Part shown: piece after piece, positions 23,259 to 35,110 of the stretch
How the letters are laid out: every line of letters starts with the position of its first letter
Position numbering within the stretch: position 1 is the stretch's first letter
Assembly (NCBI RefSeq): GCF_014529535.1
Contig: NW_023503295.1
Location: 4,125,970 to 4,189,969 of the forward strand
Origin: Bradysia coprophila
Lineage: Eukaryota > Arthropoda > Insecta > Diptera > Sciaridae
Reading direction: 5' to 3'
Length of the DNA: 64,000 nucleotides
Translations under genes and position numbers: made by a program
The notes under the pieces: generated by a model
The model's database searches: none
Seen by the model: the letters and a program-made list of their open reading frames with translations, nothing else
Told to the model about the DNA's origin: nothing

Positions 23259-23842
23259 TCTTAAAAATTTCTAAATTTCAGAATTTACCAATAAATGAAT
23301 TTTTAGAGATTTTGTAGTAAAAAAGTTTTGAACATTTGCCCTATAAATCGAAGCATAATTTGTCATAATATGCCAAAGCCGCTACACTGTGCATAGGAAA
23401 GAGTGTTACATTGAGAAAACATAACTTATAACATTGCTCATCTGCGAGGCTCGATTTACTTTGATTTTTTTTTTTTAAGATACGTAAGAGGCTCCGAGCG
23501 TTCAGTTTAGACACACTACTAAAAACATTTTTAGATTTATATCTAGGTACATAAATCTGCCAGAACATGAACTCACGTCACGAATTTGGACCATAATTAT
23601 AACGAATTCTCATTTAGTAAATTACTTGAATAAAACAATGATTTCTCACATTTACTTTACTTCTGCAAAGCAAAACAAAATTTCACGATAGGTACACTTT
23701 CTGTTAATACAACAACAGTGACACACAAGCAGCTATATTTAAACGACTCATTACACTATTTACAATGTAAATTTCGTCTCACTTCTTCGAAATTAGGTGT
23801 TATTTTGATAAAATAAATAAAAAACACAATTTTCGGAAACCG
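23259..23842. other. No feature recognised
   Basis: AT-rich sequence after the retroelement tail; no convincing exon, RNA gene or repeat unit. Confidence 0.3.
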
Positions 23843-24160
23843 TTTGCTCCCACTTGATCATATCGTTTTTCCAAACTCCTATCACGTAGCAAATATTGGT
23901 CCGATTGAAAAGCTGCAGAGAAGGCGGACTCTCCGAACATTCACTACATTTTTAGTCGTAACTCTCGTGGATCTACTTGCACCAAGCGGTGCGTATACCC
24001 TACCTGTAGGACTTTCCAAGGCCGACATTCGTACAACATTACAACAATTTAAAATAATTTTTTTCTTGAGTTATTGCCGAAAAACTGTTTTCGGTACCCT
24101 CTGACATGTCTTCACTTTTAAATGCTTTTCACAGAAAACATTTTTTTTAGAAAAAGTGAA
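23843..24160 (+). repeat. Fragment of the 43731-45315 fold-back family
   Basis: Starts with the same CCGTTTGCTCCCACTTGATC block found at the centre of the Lst8-intron element and runs collinearly through GTACAACATTACAACAATTT to the AAAAAGTGAAAGATACG block. The collinear match resumes at 24757-24885, so about 600 bp of foreign sequence interrupts this copy. Confidence 0.8.
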
Positions 24161-24756
24161 AGATACGCTTTCGAATCAATAGCAAGTACAAAGTGGGTCG
24201 GCCGTGTTTCATATGGGAAGACACATTACTTAAAGAAGCAGCAAAATCGGGAACCACCGATCTGTTACCAAATGTGGGAGACGACGAATTCGATATGAAA
24301 GCTGTAGAACAGGCCATATACGACGGCAATATATCCGAAGAAGAAGAAGAATAATACCACAAGTTTGTATCGTTATAATCTGTTATTAAATTCTTAACAG
24401 CTAAACCTGAGTGTTCAAGAAAGGTGAATCTCACAAGGAGATCTTAAATAAAGACAATTAATATGAACCATTCTCAGAGCAAACGCACGATAGTCATCAT
24501 AGATGAAAGGTGAATCTCTCAGAGAGACCGGAAACTCGTCACTAATGTGATAGATGGTGAATCTCCCACGGAGATCGGAATAGCAACAACAAACTAAACA
24601 TAAATGTCGTAGTTAGTCGAACTGTACACCAGCTGAGGGTCAGTTCTTTGTGTGTTTGTCCATTTTCCACATACCTGGTTGGCCTAGCGTAATCTAGGAG
24701 GCATAGCGAATGGAATACATCGCTCGCTGGGTATAGTGAAGTCGGAGTCGGAGTCG
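24161..24756 (+). other. Insert with a short acidic-tailed frame and three hairpin repeats
   Basis: A short frame (about 24164 to TAA 24352-24354) reads through SKYKVGRPCFIWEDTLLKEA and ends in five glutamates; GRP-x-x-x-WED resembles retroelement C-termini, but I cannot identify it. Downstream are three copies of GGTGAATCTC...GAGA(T/C)C at 24423, 24509 and 24557, each able to form a small hairpin. Boundaries match the interruption of the flanking repeat. Confidence 0.4.
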
Positions 24757-24890
24757 GAGAAAAAGTGAAAGATACGTGTTTCTTAGAATTGAAAGACGAA
24801 TCCAACGAGCTATCACTCATTAAAATCGGAGACCGCTTGTTCCCAAAGTTAAAAAAATTCACCTTAAGATTTGGCGATATCACTCTTAAC
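24757..24890 (+). repeat. Distal end of interrupted fold-back family copy
   Basis: Continues the repeat broken at 24160: GAAAGACGAATCCAACGAGC, then the family terminus GGCGATATCACTCTTAA. Confidence 0.75.
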
Positions 24891-25028
24891 AGCCTACGAA
24901 GTGGGTTTGATTTCAAAAAAATCCCACCTTTTTTTCATCAAACGTACGTTTTTGGGCGTTTACATTGCGTGGTTCTAGGTGTTTTGATTTTAGGAACGGT
25001 ATCAAACATATACACATTTTTTTGACGT

Positions 25029-25101
25029 CTCTCTTTCCATACATATCGTTCTGTCAATCAAACTTGGTTTGAGTTCTTTACAATTGTAACTGTCTTTCAA
25101 A
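25029..25101 (+). promoter_or_regulatory. Likely RpL35 start region with pyrimidine (TOP-like) tract
   Basis: TCTCTCTTTCC at 25029-25039 is an oligopyrimidine run about 65 bases before the ATG. Ribosomal-protein mRNAs typically begin at such tracts, which place them under TOR-dependent translational control. No TATA box is evident. Confidence 0.45.
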
Positions 25102-25699
25102 ATGGTACGTTTGCTCGTCGTTCAATAAAAATCTTTAAATATTTCTGTAATCATTGCATTTTGTTAATTAAATTTACTTGATTATTGAATTGTATCATCA
25201 TTTTCGTGACGATGATGTGATTATTTCCAATTCCATTAACAAAAATTCGTTTTATTTACAGGTGAAAGTTAAGTGCTCCGAATTGCGTACAAAGGATAAG
25301 AAGGAGTTGGTAAAACAGCTCGATGAACTCAAAACGGAGCTTCTCAATTTGCGTGTGGCCAAAGTAACCGGTGGTGCCCCATCCAAATTGTCCAAAATGT
25401 AAGTTAAATCGAAACAATCAATAACATAACCTCAAAGCACGTAACTAACTTGGTATGTTAATTGCAGCCGTGTGGTTCGTAAGGCGATCGCTCGTGTGTA
25501 CATTGTTATGCACCAGAAGACAAAAGAGAACTTACGCCGATTGTATCGTGGTAAGAAGTTCAAGCCACTTGACTTGCGACCAAAGAAGACTCGTGCTATT
25601 CGCAAGGCCCTGTCACCGCGGGACGCTAACCGAAAAACATTGAAAGAACTTCGTAAACGATCCATCTATCCAGTTCGAAAGTTCGCGTTGAAAGCCTAA
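25102..25699 (+). CDS. RpL35: 60S ribosomal protein L35 (uL29)
   Basis: Three exons: 25102-25104 (only the ATG), 25262-25398 and 25468-25699, with GT-AG junctions, totalling 372 nt (123 residues, the normal length). The product begins [20 protein letters not shown] and has the uL29 helical N-terminus ([20 protein letters not shown]), then the eukaryotic basic tail ([31 protein letters not shown]). It sits near the exit tunnel of the large ribosomal subunit. A single-codon first exon is common in insect ribosomal-protein genes. A polyadenylation signal AATAAA is seen about 35 bases after the stop. The frame is fully intact. Confidence 0.98.
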
Positions 25700-25739
25700 G
25701 TTTGACCAAAATGGAAGTTTTCCTTGCGACAAAATAAAA

Positions 25740-26764
25740 TTGGTAAAAACAATGAAAATATTGGGCGTTTCAACCAAAGTTAGTGCATTTAAGTTTTACC
25801 GTTCCGGAGTGTCCTTGTTGCCTGTTGTGCATTGCTGCAGAGCTAGTACTCGTGTGTTAAAATTTACTGAACAATTTCCCGGCCTAATATGTGGCCGCTG
25901 TTCAATGTGTTGACGTTTTATATGAATTGTCTCGGCTTATAAGTGAAATTGCAGTCCGCGGCATGTTTTGTCCTCAGATTGTATTCTTCAGGCTGGATAT
26001 AATTGCCTTACTTTTGCTATCAAACAATGTGTCTGACTGTGAAAGCACAGCCAACCATACAACGGCTGTGTACAGGGAAGTACATGTTTAGTGTAATTTT
26101 CCATGAAACAAGAACCACAACAAAAATCCACGAAACTGTTCAAAAGAAAAGTCCATTGACTCGCCTTAATAGCGTGGATGGACACGTTCCATTAAAATTT
26201 TAATAAATCGAACAATTTCGCTGCGAAAGCATAAGAACTCGCGTCGTGTTACTGTCTACATAACTACTGTCTGCCGAATTGAATCAAACATAATTAAGTC
26301 CAAACGCATGGCGAATTATGGTTGTGGTTGTACACTATACACACAAAGTGACATTAGAAGCATAAGAAAGAAGATGTTCAAATTACATCCATCTGAACCG
26401 TCACACCTGCGTAATTTATGAAGGATTCCGCTCACATAACTAATGACCTAGCGGTAAAACTAATCCCATGAGTACAGAATAGAAGAATGAAGTAGGGAGA
26501 TAAAATGTGGTTCAATGGTACATTGTATCGTTGGAGTTCGAACGTCCATGTTCTGATTGGTGCATGTACCAGTCGTTAGATATATCAAACCAAGGCAAGA
26601 GTAAGTATTGTAATAATCCGGTAACGGTAACTGAGTCAAAATTTCGCAGTAACCAAAGCCGTAAAACTGTCTTCCCGTTCTATACATCTCCCGGTAGTTC
26701 ACAAAGTATTGATTTCCTGGTAACCAAATTTTTGTCAAAAATATTTGCGAGTTACCAGTAGTGA
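25740..26764. other. No gene recognised
   Basis: Intergenic sequence with scattered short frames that lack recognisable motifs, and no clear repeat unit. Confidence 0.3.
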
Positions 26765-27180
26765 GTGGGTGAGGCCAGCTACAGCACCCCATACTCAGTT
26801 TCGTGGAACATCGAAGCTGCAGAGAAGGCGGACTCTCCGAATATTCACTACATTTTTAGTCGCAACTCTCGTGGATCTACTCGCACCAAGCGGTGCGTAT
26901 ACTCTACCTGTAGGTCTTTCCAAGGCCGACATTCGTACAACATTACAACAATTTAAAATCATTTTTTCTTGAGTTATTGTCGAAAAACTGTTTTCGGTAC
27001 CCTCTGACATGTCTTCACTTTTGAGCGCTTTTCACAGAAAACAAATTTTTTTAAAGAAAAAGTGAAAGACACGTGTTTCCTAGAATTGAAAGACGAATCC
27101 AACGAGCTATCACTCATTTAAATCGAAGACCGCTTGTTTCCCAATCACCTGAAGATTTGGCGATATCACTCTTAAGAGTA
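26765..27180 (+). repeat. Copy of one arm of the 43731-45315 fold-back family
   Basis: Begins GTGGGTGAGGCCAGCTACAG as in the right arm at 44908 and runs collinearly to the family end GGCGATATCACTCTTAAG near 27158-27177. Confidence 0.85.
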
Positions 27181-27379
27181 AGTAAAGCTTGAAACGAATA
27201 TCATCTGGACATCACTTTTAACATGAAACTTTCAAACTATAATTGATAAAACTTTTGATGCTGTCCATAAAAATCGGCAGCAACTTCACGAGGTATTTAT
27301 CGCCATTCACACTAACTCTTAAATTCAACGAAAAGCATCACCTTCCATCAAGATAATATCTCCCGGTCGAAACACTCAT

Positions 27380-28380
27380 TCAATTACCAACAATCAGAAC
27401 ATTCAAAATCATGTCCGGAGCGATAGCGGAGGACTTGACGCAGTCTAACTTCCAAAAAAAGAACGAAGAAATTTTTTTGAGACGCGGCAACTATATAGGC
27501 GAGAATTTAGGTTTCTTTCCTTTGGCCTGTATCACCACAAATCCTATTCTATCTTATTCGCGCTTCAAATACGAGCAAAACGAGCTATCACTCGACTATG
27601 TAACTTTAAAATTGCCGGAGATACATCGTTTTGAAGTTGGTCATTTTGATAGAAAATGCACCAAATTAACGTTTTCCAAACAATCAAAATCTTTCAACTT
27701 ACTCTGTATGTTTCTATCTATCTGTCTATCTATCGACGGTCGATCTCGGAAACTAGTCAGCCAATCTCCATGAAATTTTGCAGGAGCCTCGGGGTGGGCA
27801 TAAAAATGAAAATGTGATACGCCATTACCCCAGGAAAAACCAGAATTTTGTTTTATTGGCCTCGAAGTGGTTTCTGAGTGTGGTTTTCGAGGGTGGGGAA
27901 CGCGTTTTCGGCTGTAGCTTAGCTGTATTGAAACCTACAGAGGCGTGCGACCCATCAAATGAAAGGTATTCGTAACACGATTCGAACAAAAAAATAATTA
28001 AAAAAATCGGGGCAGATTCGTTTGAGCTAGAGTGATTAGAGTGACCAAATTTTGAGCTACTCGAGCGTAGGATGAAAGGACTAATATTTTTTTGGGTTAT
28101 GAGAGATAGAGAGTTACTTTCTTCGGCAAAGTCTCAGAGTTTTACGAGTAGAACAGAGAGGCATATGTGAAAAATGTCGAAAGTTGGAAATGGGTGGGTC
28201 AATTATGTTTTTAGAGGTATTTCTTGAATGGTGGCAAATAGAGAGTTACTTTCTTCGGCAAAGTCTCAGAGTTTTACGAGTAGAAAAGAAGGGCATTTGT
28301 GAAAAATGTCGAAAGTTGGAAATGGGTGGGTTTTAGAGATATTTCTTGAATGGTGGCAGATAGAGAATTACTTTCTTCGT
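27380..28380 (+). repeat. Interspersed repeat with duplicated 135 bp modules
   Basis: The block from GACGCAGTCTAACTTCC (27436) through CAAAATCTTTCAACTTAC (27700) reappears, diverged, at 34047-34318. From 28100, a module with GAGAGTTACTTTCTTCGGCA is repeated about 2.5 times at roughly 135 bp. An open frame at 27411-27773 lies within the repeat and is not supported as a host gene. Confidence 0.6.
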
Positions 28381-28665
28381 CAAATTTTCGATTTTCGTCA
28401 AATTTTCGAATTTCGTCAAATTTTAGAATTTCGTCGAATTTCGTCAAATTTTCGATTTTCGTCAAATTTTCAATTTTCGTCAAATTTTTGATTTTCGTCA
28501 AATTTTCGAATTTCGTCAAATTTTTTATTTTCGTCAAATTTTTGATTTTCGTCAAATTTTCGAATTTCGTCAAATTTTCGAATTTCGTCAAATTTTCGAT
28601 TTTCGTCAAATTTTTGATTTTCGTCAAATTTCGTCAAATTTTCAAATTTCGCCAAATTTCCTAAT
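28374..28665. repeat. Minisatellite of TTCGTCAAATTTT units
   Basis: About 17 tandem copies of an 18 bp-type unit (TTTTCGAATTTCGTCAAA and variants). A shorter array of the same motif lies at 34357-34465, followed by the same flank (about 28700-28820 versus 34475-34600). Long open frames on both strands here arise from the repeat. Confidence 0.9.
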
Positions 28666-28720
28666 TTCTGTTATAAACTGTTATAAAAAGCAGTGTTCTA
28701 AAACTTCTAAAACGACTGAA

Positions 28721-29240
28721 ATCCCAACAAAAATCTCTTCGAGAAAAGTGTGACGCAGCCTTTGAAGTACAATTTCTAAAATGAATGATATCGCTAGAGT
28801 TGACGCTTTCAGCTTCGTTACGCAAAAATTAAATTTTACACCCAATTTTAGTTCAAACAAGCTGGATTAGTTTTTCTCATCATCTGCCAAATAATTTTTA
28901 CCAAAAAAATTGGCTGGAAACAACCAAAATTTTACCAAAAAAATCTGCGTCGCAAAGTGGCAAATGTTCAGGAACAGACCAGCAAGAAAATTTATCTGCC
29001 ACATGCGACGCAGATTTTTTTTGGTAAAATTTTGGTTGTTTCCAGTCACATTTTTTTTGGTAAAAATTATTTGGCAGATGATGAGAAAAACTAAGCCAGC
29101 TTGTTTGAACTAAAATTGGGTGTAAAATTTAATTTTTGCGTAACGAAGCTGAAAGCGTCAACTCTAGCGATATCATTCATTTTAGAAATTGTACTTCAAA
29201 GACTGCGTCACACTTTTCTCGAAGAGATTTTTGTTGGGAT
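28721..29240. repeat. 520 bp near-perfect palindrome
   Basis: Folds from ATCCCAACAAAAATCTCTTC to its reverse complement with the centre near 28980. The arms contain CTAGCGATATCATTCATTTT-type and TTTACCAAAAAAAT-type blocks. One arm is shared with the sequence at 34500-34600, so the palindrome is part of a repeat family. Confidence 0.9.
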
Positions 29241-29244
29241 ATTG

Positions 29245-29830
29245 AATATTCGGAAGACCTGAGTCTGTCTTTGGTTAATTTAAATAATTGCCGATCTGAT
29301 AGTAAAGCATCACGTTCAGTTTGCGTGAAGGCAGGATCGCTGATATATCTGATGCAGTGATTTGTTGAGCCACACACGTTCCAATTATTTTGGGAGATGA
29401 TGGCCTCTAAACTTCAGAAATGTTTGTTGATTTCTTAACACGAATTGACAAAGGTATCGAGTTGTCTAGTTGGTATAAAAGGTAATTTGTTCTTCTGAAT
29501 GTTATCGACATAGCTTCCTTACACCGTAGGTGTAGCCTAGATCAGACGTTTCTGATTTTAATCAGCTTCTGAACAGAACAGCAATGGATTTGGGTAGTCG
29601 GTTGAAACATAACGGTGCAGATTACAGATGAAGAAAGCCAGGGAAAATTTTTGGTACTGTTGAGAATGGGATGGCATGTTGAATACGATAAAATGGTATA
29701 CTCGAATTCTGCGCTCAGAGCTCTCTATTTTGTTGTACAGGTTTGACTTCCCACTATCTCAAGATAAAAGCGACAAGAAAAATGTTCAAAAAAAGGTTTT
29801 ATTTGGAAAATCTGCCAATCTGAACACGCA
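29245..29830. other. No gene recognised
   Basis: Intergenic between the palindrome and the 3' end of NOB1; no feature identified. Confidence 0.3.
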
Positions 29831-29831
29831 A

Positions 29832-31441
29832 CTACTTCTTCTGCTTTCGCTTTGTGTTTTGGAAATCATAATTTCTCATCCACTGTCGCATACTACTTCC
29901 GCCAGCTTTAGCTCTCAGCAATGCTGACTTTGAATCAACGTCTCGTCGCACGAATGGTGAAAAACCTGAAAAGCATCCAACGTTAGTCCCGAAATTTCAA
30001 ATTATCAAACAAGAAACCCTTACCGGCATCGTAGTCTTCATCCAATGCATTTGTTTTCGTACGAGCTACCCTCGACGGCATTTGCTTTGGAATCGGTTGA
30101 TCTTCGAATAAAATTGGATTTGACGAATGTTTTCCACCTTGTGGACGCGGTATGCTCGTATTTTTCCCTTTACCTGTTAATGGCCGGCGAGTATTGATGT
30201 GAATCTGAAGAATGAATGATCGTTTTAAAGGGTCTCCTTTCCGACATAATGAGAAAATAATTGTTAAAACGTACCACTTGTTGACCGTTCTCATCCAGAC
30301 TGACTGCAACTCGCTTTAACGTTTTGTTACCGCATTTCGGACAGAATATCTTTGTCATGATACTTGTCGTCTTGTAACATGCATAGCACCGTAAGATGTA
30401 GGTAAGCATCTGTTTAATGATCTTTCCGTCCAATGCAGCAATGTTAAGGTTGATTTGTTTCAAGACATTTTGGATGGCATAATCGGTGGACATGCATGCT
30501 ACTCGAACTGATTCAGAGGTAGCCGATTCTTTGCCATATGAACTTTTCACTGCCAAGAGATTATTAGGAGTTATCCAGCTGTCGGGGTCATCGTCTTCAG
30601 AGGATTCTGAATGGGAAATTATGAAAATTAGCGTTTGCGGTAAGAGCTGAATGCATTTCTCGGCATACCTTCCGACTCGGAATCTTCACTCTCTTCCTCA
30701 GTTTCTTTTGCACTTTCAACCTGCACCAGTACATTGTTCACATCATCAGATTTTTCCGATTTCATGTCGATGTGAAGATTCTCAATTTGTTGTTTCAATT
30801 CCAGGTCAATGTCGCCGGAATTATCATCAACATTTTGTGGGCCTGTGTTGTCATCGACATTTTGTAGTTCCGTGTTGTCATCAACAATTTGTTCTTTATC
30901 CTTTCCCGCTTCTTTCAATTCTATGAGTTCTTCGTTCAGTTTCTCCTTCAAATCCAATTGCTGTTTATCGGGTGGCATATAGAAACCGGCCAGCGGTTTG
31001 CTATCAATCAATTCTGCCGGTTTGTCTCGGGATGCTATTAACTTGGCGACAACCGGTTCCGTTCTCAAGTGTGTCCCACCGACGAGTTCCTTTTCCAATT
31101 GGTATGTTAGCGCTATAACTTTGATATCCGCAGACGACAGACTCAAATAATCGCCAGTTTTCTTGGCAAATTCAATAACATGACGAACGCTTTCAGGTGA
31201 TGGTTCGTCAATCACCAAATCGTACGGAAGAACGCAAAGCCGTTTCAATTGTCTTTTGTTCTTTATCTCGCTGACAACCTCTGGAACGGTTATCACATAG
31301 TCGGCATACTCCTGTTTTTTGATTACGTTGAGTCTCATTAAGACAATCAGATCGAAAAAAAATTGATATTCATACCTGAAGCGACACATTTTCAATGAAC
31401 GCTGTTGTGTCCGCAATCAAACAGTGAAATTTCTTTTCCAT
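29832..31441 (-). CDS. NOB1: NOB1, pre-40S endonuclease for 18S rRNA 3'-end cleavage
   Basis: Five minus-strand exons: 31376-31441, 30669-31311, 30275-30606, 30024-30204 and 29832-29965. They join in frame to 1356 nt (451 residues, normal for the family). The N-terminal PIN domain starts FHCLIADTTAFIENVSLQ with the catalytic Asp at residue 11, and has the conserved KKTGDYLSLSSADIKVIALT segment. An acidic linker follows (repeated DDNTGPQNVDD), then WITPNN, then a zinc ribbon (CYAC and CPKCGNKTLKR) and the conserved tail (PRPQGGKHSSNPILFEDQ, ending KRKQKK). NOB1 cleaves 20S pre-rRNA in late cytoplasmic pre-40S particles. All splice sites are canonical and no lesion is seen. Confidence 0.97.
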
Positions 31442-32600
31442 TTTTCTTAGGCCGAGTTTTTAAATTAAATTAAATTTCGTGAATCTTTCTATATAGCGCA
31501 CGTGTTTACCAAATACCAAAGGAAGGAAAAGAGACATTCGGAGACGTTCCAAAATTGGTTTTATGTCAACATTGTGCCGATGTAAAGAAATGAATAAGTT
31601 TGAGGGTGTTTCTTTGAGTGGGTTTATAATATTATAGGAATTTGGCGGCGTATGTTCTGAACTAGGTCCCACCTTTTGGGCGGGACAGGTCCCTTGACTA
31701 ACACTTTTCTAAATGTATTTTTGACTATTCATGAAAACTTGTCACATTTAATACATAATATATTTACTATATTACTATATTACTACTTACCACGCAAATG
31801 ACAGTAAAATTTGAAAAAAAAAAGGAAACCATCGAGGGTAAGGTGGAGTTATTTTTGACCACTTTTTGAGCTCTCAATTTTCTTAAAAATTTTCAACTTT
31901 CAAGATTTTCAATCAACCTCAAATCATAAATAAAATATGACTCATGTAGATTACGACCCTCGCTTCGCTCTGGCCGTAAACTCCCCACTCGTATGAGCTG
32001 TCTATTATTCTGTTTGATTCCATTTTTGTTACATCAGAGTAGATGCGAAGTTTGTTTTGTGAATGTGGAACGAGGACTTTTTCACAAAATAAAAAAGTGC
32101 GATAGATGTTCTTCTCTTACAATTTTGCGTAAAAAAAGGAAGTTCCCCGGTACTTAATATACCTTTACATGGTGACATGGTAATAAATGAACTTAATTAG
32201 TTTTTGGTTCATCGTTGAAAATAACTCAGTTTACCAATATTTTCGGTAAATTGGTACCAATTTCGACTCTATAATGGTAAATGGATTAAAAATATTTGTA
32301 AAAGGAGAAATTTATTGGTACACCGAGAAAAAATATTCCCTCGATTTCCCATTCACAAAACCTTCAATCATGAATAAAATGTCACGACTCGTGTGAATTA
32401 CGGCCCTCGCTTCGCTCTGGCCGCAAACTTCACACTCATAAAATTTTTACAATATTCTCTTCGATTTAAAAAAAATCATCAAAAATTAGTTGAGATAATT
32501 CATCTCAAAAATTTAACTATTTTTTTAAATTTCTAACACTTTTTAATCAAAGTGTGCTAATTTGATAACAAGCATTTTGCTGGCGTAAGATGTGGTTGTA
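31442..32600. other. Intergenic with two copies of a CpG-apex hairpin
   Basis: At 31941-32000 and 32381-32443 two related hairpins have arms TTACGRCC/GGCCGTAA and the apex CTCGCTTCGCTCT, each following similar AATCATAAATAAAAT-type sequence. TACACCGAGAAAAAAT near 32320 looks like a MITE end. No coding sequence recognised. Confidence 0.45.
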
Positions 32601-32619
32601 AAGGGAGTAAAAAACTACC

Positions 32620-32703
32620 TACTTGATAGTTGACTATCAAATTTGATAATCAACTATCAAATTTGATAGTCAACTATGAAATTTGATAGTCAACTATCAA
32701 GTT
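32620..32703. repeat. Short hairpin minisatellite (GATAGTCAACTATC units)
   Basis: About four tandem 20 bp units of GATAGTCAACTATCAAATTT, each self-complementary, followed by an AGATATGTTTAC module as in repeat family A. It parallels the CTACCA/TGGTAG array at 18812-19450 with a different base sequence. Confidence 0.8.
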
Positions 32704-33191
32704 ATTAGGAAGATATGTTTACACGTTAGAAGATGGGCATCGAATGATGAAATTATTCTTCCTACTAGTTCTCCTACACGTCGAAAACAAACTTATATGA
32801 TTTACCCACACTACCAAACAAAATCAAATTTCATCAAAGTAATCTTTTATAATTGAGGCTGTGATCAACAGTGTAAAATCCCGTTTTTCTCGGATAGCTT
32901 CCAGATCCTTAGTCCTACATAGCCCATCTTCGAACTTAGCCTCGGGATTTTATTTCCACGTATTTAAAAGAAAGAATCATCCAAATTGGTTAAAAATTAC
33001 TCAAGTTATCGTGCCCTCAACGATTTTTTGTTACCCACATTTAACGTTTTTCATAGCATTTCATACATTTGCAATCAAAGTGAACCTTTTTGTTACCCAC
33101 ATTTTTCGGTATTTTCTGGTGTAAGACCCTGACTTTCAGTCAAGGGAATTAAGTTTTGGACATAATGAACGGTTGTCAAAGTTGTAATTCT

Positions 33192-33396
33192 CAAGGTTCT
33201 GAAAGAACAGGTTAAGACACTTACGAAGGCGGGTGAAACACAATTCTTGACAATTCAGACATGTATATTGTTTGAAAAGTCAATTTTTTTTTTGTTACGT
33301 TGAAATCGTCACATAAAATTTTCCAAACATAGGAAAATTTTGATCACAACGCTTTCGTGACTCGAAAGTGTCTTAACCTGGTCTTTCAGAACGTTG
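33192..33396. mobile_element. hAT-type MITE (CAAGGTTCTG family), copy 2
   Basis: A 205 bp element with ends CAAGGTTCTGAAAGAACAG and the reverse of CAACGTTCTGAAAGACCAG, flanked by the exact 8 bp duplication GTAATTCT (33184-33191, 33397-33404). Shares termini with 21805-21934 but is longer inside. Confidence 0.9.
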
Positions 33397-33839
33397 GTAA
33401 TTCTCAATGAATGTACATGGCAAGTATGGCCGATTCTTCAAAATCTGTCGATTTATCTTGAACGCACTCATTATTTTGTCAAAATAATACGAAAATGGGT
33501 TCGTTAGAAACCGTTTTTAAAATCGTAATTTCCTCTGTGGTGTGGTGCAATGAAAGTACAGAACAAGTATGGCCGATCAGCAAATTCACCTTAAACGCAT
33601 TCATAAATTATGTCAAAATAATATGTAAATGAGTGCGTTTGAGTGTGTAAATCAAATTTTTATGTCCTCTGGGCGAACGATCGACCATACCTGCTCTACA
33701 CTTTCATTGGTGTGGTGACATTAGACCATGTCTGCAAGTTTATAATTATTGGTAATTCCAATGAATGTACATACCAGGTACGGCCGATTCTTTAAAATCA
33801 ATGAAAGTAGATAAGTAGGTATGGCCAGTCCATACAAGT

Positions 33840-33955
33840 CGGAGCACATACGGATTTGTATGGCGCCACCTCAAACGAACTCATTTCTAGTGGAAATTTG
33901 CACAAGAAATGAGTTCGTTTGAGGTGGCGCCATGCAAATCCGTATGTGCTCCGGC
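33840..33955. repeat. Palindrome, about 50 bp arms
   Basis: GGAGCACATACGGATTTG ... CAAATCCGTATGTGCTCC with inner arms CGCCACCTCAAACGAACTCA and TGAGTTCGTTTGAGGTGGCG around a short loop near 33895. Confidence 0.88.
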
Positions 33956-34044
33956 TAGAACAAATTTGAACGTTTGGCCATACCTATCGATTTACTTTCA
34001 TTGTTTAAAATCGGTCAATTTATCTTAACCGCATGCATTACTGT

Positions 34045-34610
34045 TGTCGACGCAGTCTAACTTCCAAAAAAAGAACGAAGAAAATTTTTTGAGACGCGGC
34101 AACTATGTATAGGCGAGAATTCTATTTTCGCCAAAATGTCCAATATCGTAACCAATTTATTTTTGAAGTATTCTCACTTGAAATACAAAGAAAATGAGCT
34201 ATCACACGCCTACCAAAGTGCTCTCGAACTGGAGATATTGCGTTTTCCAAGTCGTCATTTTCAGTACAAATCCATGAAAAATGGCATTCTCCAAACAATC
34301 AAAATCTTTCAACTTACCTTAGTTAGGCCATTAGAACTTAAGTTTCATTCTGCTGATTTTCGTCAAATTTTCGAATTTCGTCAAATTTTTTAATTTCGTC
34401 AAATTTTTTAATTTCGTCAAATTTTTTAATTTCGTCAAATTTTTTAATTTCGTCAAATTTTTTAATTAGAACAGTTCTAGAAAGCAGTGTTGACTTCACT
34501 TCTAAAACGACTGATATACCAACAAAAATCTCTTTGAGAAAAGTGTGACGCAGTTTTTGAGGTCCAATTTCTAAAATGAATGATATCGCTAGAGTCGACT
34601 GGAAACAACC
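34045..34610 (+). repeat. Second copy of the 27380-28820 repeat unit
   Basis: Contains the GACGCAGTCTAACTTCC block, a five- to six-unit TTCGTCAAATTTTTTAA array at 34357-34465, and the flank CAACAAAAATCTCTTTGAGA that matches one arm of the 28721-29240 palindrome. Confidence 0.75.
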
Positions 34611-34635
34611 AAAGCTAAATAAATACAAAAAATGT

Positions 34636-35110
34636 CACTTTGGAATCTGTTGACAATGAAAATATTATGAAAAGAAATTGACATATGTCATGTACCAAGG
34701 ATGCGGATCACAAAACGGTCGAGGTACAGCCGATCGTCATTTTGGTAGACGTGTATTGGTTACACAACCTCTTATGATTAGTATTTTGTCTAATTTAAAC
34801 TCAACAAATTTTAGATGACGAATAAGTTCTGAAAGAACAGTTTAAGACACTCATAAAAGCAGCTGGCATTAAAATATGATGAGTGCAGTCAGTGCTTCTA
34901 TAGCTTCAATACAAACATTTTAGTAGACAAAAAATCTCTTCTAAATTGGTTTCGTGATCAAGTCAGATGTGAGCTAGCCTGTTTTTTAGAATTTTGATTG
35001 ACGCTACCTAGTGCTTGGACACGCAAAGTAGTTAATGAGAACTTAAAATATGTACGTCAACGATGCCGATCGACAAAATAAAAAATGAAACTGAATCTGT
35101 ATTTAGGTGA
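34636..35110 (-). repeat. Interspersed repeat, copy 2 (matches 2450-3240 reversed)
   Basis: Reverse-complement relation to 2450-3240 in blocks such as GGTCGAGGTACAGCCGATCG (34723) and TTGATTGACGCTACCTAG (34984). It contains a partial CAAGGTTCTG-type MITE (AAGTTCTGAAAGAACAG at 34826). Confidence 0.6.

Noticed and set aside
27411-27773. 120-residue frame beginning MSGAIAEDLT as a host gene
   Set aside because: It lies in a dispersed repeat whose second copy (34047-34318) does not keep the frame.
28274-28664. Long open frames on both strands (FVKF- and FDENL-type repeats)
   Set aside because: They come from the TTCGTCAAATTTT tandem repeat being open in several frames; no start context, domain or splice signal.
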